9,427 nt of DNA from an uncultured Clostridia bacterium (GTDB lineage: Bacteria; Bacillota; Clostridia; TANB77; CAG-508), in NCBI GenBank assembly GCA_934167365.1, contig CAKPKU010000059.1, positions 1 through 9,427 of the forward strand, given 5' to 3'. This document shows positions 1-6,135 of this stretch, one piece after another (the first letter of the stretch is position 1; each line of letters begins with the position of its first letter). A program made the position numbers and the translations under genes. Below the pieces are notes generated by a model. The model was not told where the DNA came from. It was given only the letters and a program-made list of their open reading frames with translations, and did no database searches.

Positions 1-3000
1 GCTGTTATATTTCCATGATTGTCAACAATTGCAACACTGTTATCTAAACTTGTATATGAACAATCATTTATCTCCAAATTATCTTTTAGTAAATTAAATC
101 CCATAGTAGCATTTACAGATACACTTGATCTATCTCCTGCTTTTTGTAAATTTATTATACTTTTATCTAGATTTAATTTTATATTGCTAATACACCAAGG
201 AACTTTGTTAGTTTCAACTGTTCCATTTCCCATTTGACCGTTGCCATTATAACCAACTGTATATACCTTACCAAATTCATCTACAATTGCTCCTGAATTA
301 TAACCATACCAATTGTCTTGATATCTTGTTACAGCCATTGTTAAAATATCTTTGTCTTCTTGAACTCTTGTTGCAGTAGCTACATTTGATGTTGTTTCAG
401 TAAATAATGCACCATATCCATTTTGTCCCATTACATACATTCCTGTTGTATTTCCACTACTATCTTTATTTGTTGAAACATATGTTATTCCAGCTGCTGC
501 TACAACATGTTTTACATTTGTAATTGGTGTGTTTTCTGAATCATTCATTTGTGTTATTAGTAATCTTGCTTTGGTATCACCTAAACCTAATTGACCATAT
601 CCATTATATCCTGTTATCCATGCTGTTTCATCTTCTTTTATTACTGCTGTATGATACTCTCCTGCTGATACTTCTCTTACTCCTGTTAAATCATTTACTC
701 CATCTTCACTTAACATTTTTTGTGGTAAAGCTTTACTTGTATTATTTCCTAAACCTAATTGACCATCTGAGTTATAACCAACTGACCATACTGATCCATC
801 AGCATCTAGCATAATTGCATTATTTGCTCCTGATGATATTTGAATTATGTTTTGAACTTTTTGCATTTTTACAGGATAGTATACTGTATCTGTATTATTA
901 ACTCCATATTGTCCATGTCCATTATATCCCCATGAATATACTGTTCCATCTGATGATATAGCATGTGATGTATATTGTTCAGCTGATATTTGTATTATAT
1001 TTGTTAAATCTGTTCCATCATTTAATTTTACTTTATGGAATACATTTGAATTTTTATTTGTTCCATCTCCTAATTGACCATAATTATTTTGACCTGATGT
1101 TAATACAGTTCCATCCTTTTTTAATAACATTGTATAATTATATCCTGCTGCTATATCTACTATATCAGTAATATCATTGTATGTAGTTGTTCCATCATCA
1201 TTTGTAACAATTTCTTGTATTTTAGTTGGCTCTGTTTTATTTACATTATCTCCTGTTCCTAATTGACCATATTCATTATATCCCCATGCATATGCTTGTC
1301 CATTTCCTTTTAATGCTACAAAGTGTAACTTACCAGCTACAATCTTTGGTTGTACTATATTACCTCTGCCATTTACATTTACTTTTACTGCCATATATAT
1401 ATTATTTTGGTTATCTGTTAATCTAACATATGTTGTTCCTATTCCTTTTGCTGTTATATTTCCTAGTGAATCTACTGTTGCAACATTTTCATCTAATGAT
1501 TTAAATAATATATTACCTGCTGTTAATTCGTCTGTTAGTAAATTTAAATCCATTTTTTCAGAGTATTCTATTTTTTTAGAGTCTCCTTCTACTTCTAAAT
1601 TAATAATATTATTTTCACTTACATCAATTTTTGGATTGCTTATTCTATAAGGTTTGTTATAACTTGTTTCTTTTGTTCCATAACCTAATTCATAATTTGC
1701 ATTATAACCAACAGTGTAAATCATACCTTGTCTGTCTACTACTGCACCTGTCTGGCCTTCATAGCTTTTTGTTAATGCCATTCCTAAAACATTATTATAT
1801 CCATCTATTTTTGTTAACATTAAACAATTTTCATATTTTTGTGTGAAGTTTTGTGCACAATTACTATATCCAGATACATATAATTGATTTGATGTATTTG
1901 TTAGCATTGTTACATATGCATTTGCTACTATATCTTTAACATCGGTTATTTGTGTATTAGTTTCTGCATTTATCATTGGAACTAAAACTCCTTTTACAGT
2001 AACTGTGTTGTCAGCTAATTGTCCTTTATTATTGTATCCAACTGCATATGCTTTTCCATCTTCTTTTATTATTACTGTATGATATGCCCCTGAAGTTATC
2101 TTTTTTACATTTGAAACAAAGCTTGTTCCATTTGTATCTAACATTTTTACTGGATAATATTGATTTGCTGTATTATTTATTCCAAGTTGATATTCAGTAT
2201 TTCTACCTACTCCCCAAACTTGACCATTACTATCTAACATAATAATATTGTTTTCGCCTGCTGAAATTTGCATTATGTTTTTAATATTTGGTATTTTTTC
2301 TGGTGTATATCTAACCGATGTAGTTCCATTTCCTAATTGTCCGTAATCATTAAATCCCCATGCATATACTTCGCCTTCTTCTGTTAAAGCATATGATGTA
2401 TAATTTGATGCTACAATTTCTCTAATTTTTGGCAAGCCTTCGACTTTTATAAAGTTTGTTTTACTTGTTGTATCTCCTGTTCCTAATTGTCCATAGTTAT
2501 TTAATCCTGATGTCCATACTGTTCCATCTTTTTTCAATACCATTGTAAAGTTTCCACCAGCTGAAATATCTATAACATTTTCCAAATTTGTTTTTGTTGG
2601 CTCTGTTTTTGTAGCATTATCTCCTAATCCTAATTCACCATTTTCATTATATCCCCATGAATATACACTTCCATCAGATTTTAAAGCTACAAAATAATTC
2701 GTTCCTCCAACAATTTTTGGATTACATATTTTGGCTGTCGGTGTTACAAAAACTCTTGTTGATGCATACACATTTTCTTTTGTATTATATGCTTTTATAT
2801 ATGCTGTACCATATGACTTACCAGTTACTACACCATTTGAATTAACTGTTGCAACAGTTTCATCTAATGATTTCCATGTCCAATCACTTTGAGTATTTGT
2901 TCCACTATTGTATACATTAAATTTGTCAAATTTTTCAATGTCTAAATCTACTGTTCCATTTATTTCTATATTACTGTTATGTTTATTTATAGTTGCACCT

Positions 3001-5309
3001 GATACACCAGATTCAGTCATATATAGTGCTGAAGATCCACTACCATTTCCTATTTGACCATATGTGTTGTCTCCAGATATATATACTGCTCCATTTTTTT
3101 CAATATACCCATTATTTTTTGATACCCAACCTGAGTCTGCTCTTGTATAACCACCTTTTGCAAGAATTAAACAATTTGTAATATCTTCGCCATCTTGACC
3201 TTTCATTACTGTAAATGTATTACTTGCATTTTTTGTTCCATCTGATGATTGACCATATCCGTTATATCCTGCTGCATAAATTCTTCCATCTGCTGTTGAT
3301 ATAACAGAGGTGATGGCTGATCCTGTAATATATTTTATTTTTGAGGAAGTTGGAACATTAATTTTTGTTAGTTGATTTCTATTTGTTGCATCTCCTAATC
3401 CTAATTGTCCTGATGTATTTAAACCTGTTCCATATAAATTTCCATCTTCTTTTATTACTAAAGTTTTATATCCATCCATTGTTATATCAACAATATCATT
3501 TCCTAAAACTGATTTTAATGATGGATTTCCTCTTTGCTCTAGCTGTCCATAGCTATTATTTCCCCATACTAATGTATCTCCATTATTAAGCATTACAGCA
3601 CAATCTGAATACCCTGCTGAAACTTTAATTGCTCTGGTTATTCCTGTATTTACTAAATATGGTACATTACTTTCTCTTCCTGTGGTTAAATTTTGATACC
3701 AATAGTTATGTCCTGTAACATATACTTCTCCTGTATCTGTTAAAACCATACTATGTGCATCTCCGCCAGATACTTCAATTGCATTTGTTAAGTTTGTTCC
3801 ATCTTTTAATTTCATTTCTGTTGCATAATTATAATTTGTACCTGCTGGAACTCCATATGTACTATATGTACTGTTTTCTCCCCAGCCATATACTTTACCA
3901 TCAAATGTTACTGCTAGTGCATATCTATATTTTCCAACAGCTATTGATTTAACATTTGTTAAATATGTATTTTCATCTATTTTTACTTGAACAGGAACCT
4001 TGCTGTCTACATTATTTCCTTGTCCTAATTGACCACAGTTGTTTAAACCTGATGCCCATACTGTTCCATCTTCTTTTAATGTAACTGTAAATCCATCTCC
4101 TATTTGTACATCAGGTGTTGTTATTGCTTTTGCATTATTTCTGTATACGTGTATTATTGCTCTGAATTTAGAGCCCTCATTTTGATTATATCCTGTAATT
4201 GTTGTATATCCTGGTGATACACCAGTTATATTTCCACTATTGTCTACAAGTGCTACATCTGTGTTTGAAGAGCTCCATGACCAATTACTTCCTGATACAC
4301 TTGTAAGCTCTCCACTTAAATCTGTTATTTGTGCATTTAAATGCTCTCCAACTTTTATATATTCATTTGAATAATTTAATCCATAAATTCGTTTAAATTT
4401 TACTGTTTCTTGGTTTTCTCCCCATGAATGATCACCACTAAACACACCTACATTTGATGAATTAAATGTTGTATTAACTTTATTTTTATTAATTAAATCA
4501 GAGATTGAATCCTCTGAACTTCCGAAATTTTCTACCACAACATTTGTGTTAGTTCCATTTGTAATAACATTTGTAGCTATATTATTAAATGCTCCATATC
4601 CTGAATAATTTCCTTCAACACCACCTAAATCATGAAAAAATGTAGTGTTGTTTACTTTTAGAGTTCCGCCATCATTGTTGTAAATATATGATGCACTATT
4701 TGTTCCTGATATTCTCATAAATACATTTGAAACTGTACCATAACACCATCTAAATATAGCTTTTTGGTAATTTGAACCTGAATGTGGTTTAAATACATAT
4801 GTTAAATTTCTAACAACTGTATCTTGGTTTAATAAGGTAAATGCTGGTGCATCTCTTGATAAAACTGCTTTTTCTCCATCCCAAACTAATATTGTTTGTT
4901 CATTTGCTCCAACAATAGTTAAAGCTTTATTTTTATCCCATATACCTACTGTTGCATATCCATCCATATACATTCCGTTTAATTCATATGTTCCTGGAGC
5001 TATGTAAATAGTATCCCCACTTTCTGCCATATCAATTGCCTTTTCTATACTTGCATATGGTTTTAATTTTGATCCATTTCCTGTTGAATCATCTCCATTT
5101 TCTGATACTACTATATCTGCCAAGATTATGTTATTTGCTGTATTTTTTTTATCTACGTTTTCAATATTACTTGTTTTTATTGTGCTTACTGTTTTATTTT
5201 TTGCAGTATAAGTAATTGCAGTATAACTTACTAGTATAACTGCAATTGTAGTTAAGCATATTAACAATCTTGTCTTAATCTTATGTTTTAGCTTATTACT
5301 TATTTTCAC
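1..5309 (-). CDS. Giant secreted beta-helix / Big_2 / RCC1 multi-propeller surface protein (3' end outside window)
   Basis: The reading frame runs from GTG at 5309 off the left edge, 1,769 full codons with no in-frame stop. The start follows an AAGGA Shine-Dalgarno six bases upstream, and an in-frame TAA (5331-5333) excludes longer starts. Residues 1-36 are a basic N-terminus plus hydrophobic stretch, a likely signal peptide or anchor. Residues about 65-300 resemble DUF1565/pectate-lyase-like beta-helix domains (GNGSKLKPYASIEKAID, then GDTIYIAPGTY). Three units of Big_2 plus seven RCC1 blades follow (about 312-770, 771-1229, 1230-1708), then a partial fourth Big_2. Blades carry motifs such as DGTVWASGLNNCGQLGQG. 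These folds suggest an extracellular binding or adhesion protein; the ligand is unknown. No catalytic motif was recognised. The C-terminus, and so any cell-wall anchor, is not visible. The divergent neighbour is a small zinc-ribbon/HTH gene. Confidence 0.93.
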   Translation of the reverse strand, partial: MKISNKLKHKIKTRLLICLTTIAVILVSYTAITYTAKNKTVSTIKTSNIENVDKKNTANNIILADIVVSENGDDSTGNGSKLKPYASIEKAIDMAESGDTIYIAPGTYELNGMYMDGYATVGIWDKNKALTIVGANEQTILVWDGEKAVLSRDAPAFTLLNQDTVVRNLTYVFKPHSGSNYQKAIFRWCYGTVSNVFMRISGTNSASYIYNNDGGTLKVNNTTFFHDLGGVEGNYSGYGAFNNIATNVITNGTNTNVVVENFGSSEDSISDLINKNKVNTTFNSSNVGVFSGDHSWGENQETVKFKRIYGLNYSNEYIKVGEHLNAQITDLSGELTSVSGSNWSWSSSNTDVALVDNSGNITGVSPGYTTITGYNQNEGSKFRAIIHVYRNNAKAITTPDVQIGDGFTVTLKEDGTVWASGLNNCGQLGQGNNVDSKVPVQVKIDENTYLTNVKSIAVGKYRYALAVTFDGKVYGWGENSTYSTYGVPAGTNYNYATEMKLKDGTNLTNAIEVSGGDAHSMVLTDTGEVYVTGHNYWYQNLTTGRESNVPYLVNTGITRAIKVSAGYSDCAVMLNNGDTLVWGNNSYGQLEQRGNPSLKSVLGNDIVDITMDGYKTLVIKEDGNLYGTGLNTSGQLGLGDATNRNQLTKINVPTSSKIKYITGSAITSVISTADGRIYAAGYNGYGQSSDGTKNASNTFTVMKGQDGEDITNCLILAKGGYTRADSGWVSKNNGYIEKNGAVYISGDNTYGQIGNGSGSSALYMTESGVSGATINKHNSNIEINGTVDLDIEKFDKFNVYNSGTNTQSDWTWKSLDETVATVNSNGVVTGKSYGTAYIKAYNTKENVYASTRVFVTPTAKICNPKIVGGTNYFVALKSDGSVYSWGYNENGELGLGDNATKTEPTKTNLENVIDISAGGNFTMVLKKDGTVWTSGLNNYGQLGTGDTTSKTNFIKVEGLPKIREIVASNYTSYALTEEGEVYAWGFNDYGQLGNGTTSVRYTPEKIPNIKNIMQISAGENNIIMLDSNGQVWGVGRNTEYQLGINNTANQYYPVKMLDTNGTSFVSNVKKITSGAYHTVIIKEDGKAYAVGYNNKGQLADNTVTVKGVLVPMINAETNTQITDVKDIVANAYVTMLTNTSNQLYVSGYSNCAQNFTQKYENCLMLTKIDGYNNVLGMALTKSYEGQTGAVVDRQGMIYTVGYNANYELGYGTKETSYNKPYRISNPKIDVSENNIINLEVEGDSKKIEYSEKMDLNLLTDELTAGNILFKSLDENVATVDSLGNITAKGIGTTYVRLTDNQNNIYMAVKVNVNGRGNIVQPKIVAGKLHFVALKGNGQAYAWGYNEYGQLGTGDNVNKTEPTKIQEIVTNDDGTTTYNDITDIVDIAAGYNYTMLLKKDGTVLTSGQNNYGQLGDGTNKNSNVFHKVKLNDGTDLTNIIQISAEQYTSHAISSDGTVYSWGYNGHGQYGVNNTDTVYYPVKMQKVQNIIQISSGANNAIMLDADGSVWSVGYNSDGQLGLGNNTSKALPQKMLSEDGVNDLTGVREVSAGEYHTAVIKEDETAWITGYNGYGQLGLGDTKARLLITQMNDSENTPITNVKHVVAAAGITYVSTNKDSSGNTTGMYVMGQNGYGALFTETTSNVATATRVQEDKDILTMAVTRYQDNWYGYNSGAIVDEFGKVYTVGYNGNGQMGNGTVETNKVPWCISNIKLNLDKSIINLQKAGDRSSVSVNATMGFNLLKDNLEINDCSYTSLDNSVAIVDNHGNIT
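186..1622 (-). repeat. Super-repeat unit 3: Big_2 domain plus seven-bladed RCC1 propeller
   Basis: Residues about 1230-1313 form a Big_2 domain (FKSLDENVATVDSLGNITA). Residues about 1314-1708 hold seven blades with cores YAWGYNEYGQLG, LTSGQNNYGQLG, YSWGYNGHGQYG, WSVGYNSDGQLG, WITGYNGYGQLG, YVMGQNGYGALF and YTVGYNGNGQMG. The next Big_2 domain (YTSLDNSVAIVDNHGNIT) starts immediately after and is cut by the window edge, so further units may follow. Confidence 0.87.
1623..2999 (-). repeat. Super-repeat unit 2: Big_2 domain plus seven-bladed RCC1 propeller
   Basis: Residues about 771-858 form a Big_2 domain (WKSLDETVATVNSNGVVTG). Residues about 859-1229 contain seven blades with cores YSWGYNENGELG, WTSGLNNYGQLG, YAWGFNDYGQLG, WGVGRNTEYQLG, YAVGYNNKGQLA, YVSGYSNCAQNF and YTVGYNANYELG. 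It is close to unit 3 blade for blade: the second and fourth blades match at DNA offsets of about 1,413 and 1,428 bp. Confidence 0.87.
3000..4376 (-). repeat. Super-repeat unit 1: Big_2 domain plus seven-bladed RCC1 propeller
   Basis: Residues about 312-390 form a Big_2 domain (WSSSNTDVALVDNSGNITG). Residues about 391-770 hold seven RCC1-type blades with cores WASGLNNCGQLG, YGWGENSTYSTYG, YVTGHNYWYQN, LVWGNNSYGQLE, YGTGLNTSGQLG, YAAGYNGYGQSS and YISGDNTYGQIG. Blades 2 and 3 have lost the GQLG signature, so this is the most diverged of the three units. Domain borders are approximate. Confidence 0.85.
5202..5309 (-). other. Signal peptide or N-terminal membrane anchor of the giant protein
   Basis: Residues 1-36 begin with a lysine/arginine-rich stretch (KLKHKIKTR) followed by about 20 hydrophobic residues (LLICLTTIAVILVSYTAITY) and then a polar Lys/Thr/Asn-rich segment. 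This is the classic layout of a Sec signal peptide. A clean A-x-A cleavage site is not obvious, so an uncleaved anchor is possible. It implies that the beta-helix and propellers lie outside the cell. Confidence 0.75.
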
Positions 5310-5315
5310 GATTTT

Positions 5316-5328
5316 TCCTTCCCTTCTT
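5316..5328 (-). promoter_or_regulatory. Ribosome binding site deciding the GTG start of the giant gene
   Basis: On the minus strand this reads AAGAAGGGAAGGA, a purine-rich Shine-Dalgarno whose AAGGA ends six bases before GTG at 5309. No ATG precedes the hydrophobic segment in this frame, so GTG is the only start that keeps the signal peptide. Confidence 0.75.
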
Positions 5329-5341
5329 AATTAATAAATTA

Positions 5342-5354
5342 ATATATATATATA
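5342..5354. repeat. Short (AT)6 dinucleotide tract in the divergent intergenic region
   Basis: The tract ATATATATATATA overlaps the proposed -10 element of the giant gene. Slippage would move or alter the -10 region. It is short, and the surrounding DNA is nearly all A/T, so it may be a chance run. Confidence 0.6.
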
Positions 5355-5375
5355 ATTGCTTTAATATTAATTCAA
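5347..5375 (-). promoter_or_regulatory. Candidate promoter of the giant surface-protein gene
   Basis: On the minus strand TTGAAT (5370-5375) lies 17 bp from TATATA (5347-5352), a plausible sigma-A-type pair 38 bp upstream of the GTG. The -10 sits inside a TA-rich tract, so matches there are easy to find by chance; support is modest. Confidence 0.35.
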
Positions 5376-5548
5376 AAAACTTATTGGGATGGATTTTGTT
5401 TACTTTTCTTACGGATTTTCAAGATATTTCAATTTCTGCCTTTTTATTACATTTTGTTTAAATTTGCATAACAAACTTATTACAAAAAATTTATTATGAT
5501 ATTGATTTTATTTTCCATTATGATAAAATATTAATCAAATATTACGCG

Positions 5549-5554
5549 TATAAT
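5549..5554 (+). promoter_or_regulatory. Candidate -10 element of the zinc-ribbon/HTH gene
   Basis: A perfect TATAAT lies 35 bp before the ATG at 5590, a reasonable distance. No convincing -35 hexamer is seen 16-18 bp upstream, so either an activator is needed or the match is accidental. An imperfect inverted repeat with arms TTGATT (5502-5507) and AATCAA (5533-5538) lies just upstream and could be an operator. Confidence 0.35.
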
Positions 5555-5577
5555 ACTTACAGTTAAATTATTTATAT

Positions 5578-5584
5578 GAGGAGG
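5578..5584 (+). promoter_or_regulatory. Ribosome binding site of the zinc-ribbon/HTH gene
   Basis: GAGGAGG ends five bases before ATG 5590. This near-ideal Shine-Dalgarno supports the short reading frame as a real gene and fixes its start. Confidence 0.8.
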
Positions 5585-5589
5585 TACTT

Positions 5590-5826
5590 ATGAATTTTAA
5601 TAAATGCGAAAGATGTGGATGCTTTTTTGTTACAGACGGAAATACTTGTCCTTCATGCACCCCTAAGGATACTAATGATATTTCAAAATTGAATAATTAC
5701 TTTTTGGAAAATGAGAATAAAATTTCCCTAAACGAATTGTCATTTGTTACTGGAATATCTGAAAAAAATATATCAAGATATATGGCAAATAAAAATTTTG
5801 ATTTTAAAAAGAAAATTGAGTTGTAA
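5590..5826 (+). CDS. Small zinc-ribbon plus helix-turn-helix protein, YvyF-like N-terminal half
   Basis: This 78-residue protein starts with two CxxC knuckles (C6-x2-C9 and C20-x2-C23, the second as CPSC), a rubredoxin-type zinc ribbon. Residues about 44-70 (SLNELSFVTGISEKNISRYM) read as a helix-turn-helix. The order zinc ribbon then HTH resembles the flagellar-operon family typified by Bacillus YvyF (TIGR03826); from memory those proteins are about 140 residues and continue past this point. This one stops just after the HTH, and a palindromic repeat element begins 19 bp beyond the stop, so it may be C-terminally truncated. It has a strong Shine-Dalgarno and is divergent from the giant surface-protein gene, which it might regulate; that is inference. 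No flagellar genes are visible. A stand-alone small DNA-binding protein is the main alternative. Confidence 0.7.
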   Translation: MNFNKCERCGCFFVTDGNTCPSCTPKDTNDISKLNNYFLENENKISLNELSFVTGISEKNISRYMANKNFDFKKKIEL

Positions 5827-5845
5827 AAATGGAAAAAGGAGACAG

Positions 5846-5977
5846 AGGAAAAGGGGACGGTTCTCTTTTCCACATTTATGGAAAAAGGGACATATTTATT
5901 TTCAGATAAAAACTTTACTGTCTAAAAATGTGTCCCAAATTCCACAAGTGTGGAATTTAGAACCGTCCCCTTTTCCT
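5846..5977. repeat. Palindromic REP-like element, copy A
   Basis: This is a 132-bp element with terminal inverted arms: the 20 bases at 5845-5864 are perfectly complementary to 5959-5978. Inside lie hairpin TTTTCCA/TGGAAAA, stem GGGACATATT/AATGTGTCCC capped by AGATA/TGTCT (5904-5908, 5919-5923), and a 10-bp hairpin (5937-5946 with 5949-5958). Together they can form a cloverleaf. Outside, GGAAAAAGGAGA at 5831-5842 and a T/C-rich tract to 5996 weakly extend the palindrome. It begins 19 bp after the stop of the zinc-ribbon gene and could terminate its transcript. Copy B is the same length with nine internal differences. The GGGGACGGTTCT arm resembles REP-type palindromes dispersed in many genomes, some mobilised by Y1 (RAYT) transposases; no such transposase is in this window. 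Confidence 0.85.
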
Positions 5978-6018
5978 CTTTTTCCCCTTTTTTGTTGAAT
6001 TTTTGTATATGAATCTAC

Positions 6019-6047
6019 TTGCATTTTTTTATTTTGCAATTTATAAT
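6019..6047 (+). promoter_or_regulatory. Promoter of the Rpn nuclease gene
   Basis: TTGCAT (6019-6024) and TATAAT (6042-6047) are separated by exactly 17 bp, a strong sigma-A-type promoter. Transcription from about 6054 would leave a leader of roughly 80 nt before ATG 6136, containing two hairpins. It lies between the repeat copies, so the gene carries its own promoter. Confidence 0.65.
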
Positions 6048-6059
6048 GAATTAAGTTTT

Positions 6060-6099
6060 GGGGGCAATTATTTTTATAATTGTTCCTATTTTTTTATTC
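6060..6099 (+). terminator. Leader hairpin followed by a T-tract: possible attenuator upstream of rpn
   Basis: CAATTAT (6065-6071) and ATAATTG (6076-6082) pair around a TTTT loop. The stem extends through the flanking G run and TTCC with two G-T pairs, and TATTTTTTTATT follows. The shape is that of an intrinsic terminator, but the stem core is A/T-rich and thus weak. Its place between promoter and start codon would make it an attenuator or a leader-stability element. A second small hairpin, TGGCA (6102-6106) with TGCCA (6111-6115), ends six bases before the Shine-Dalgarno. Confidence 0.4.
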
Positions 6100-6121
6100 T
6101 TTGGCATTTCTGCCATATTTT

Positions 6122-6127
6122 AAGGAG
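6122..6127 (+). promoter_or_regulatory. Ribosome binding site deciding the rpn start
   Basis: AAGGAG ends eight bases before ATG 6136. An in-frame GTG at 6127 would give a protein three residues longer, but it overlaps the Shine-Dalgarno itself and has no ribosome site of its own, so 6136 is preferred. Confidence 0.8.
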
Positions 6128-6135
6128 TGATTTTT

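Noticed and set aside
524..3952. Several plus-strand Leu/Tyr/His-rich reading frames of 60-96 codons
   Set aside because: They lie opposite the continuous minus-strand RCC1 gene, arise from its T-rich antisense, have no ribosome sites and resemble no family.
1..4140. CRISPR-like or satellite array suggested by recurrent short motifs (for example CCTAATTGACCATA)
   Set aside because: The repeats are diverged, unevenly spaced multiples of codons and encode RCC1 blades; there are no identical repeats with unique spacers.
5744..5998. Plus-strand frame of 84 codons running through repeat copy A
   Set aside because: It overlaps the zinc-ribbon gene out of frame, translates the palindrome and shows no recognisable protein features.
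6127..6129. GTG as start of the Rpn gene
   Set aside because: It overlaps the AAGGAG Shine-Dalgarno that serves ATG 6136 and has no ribosome site of its own.
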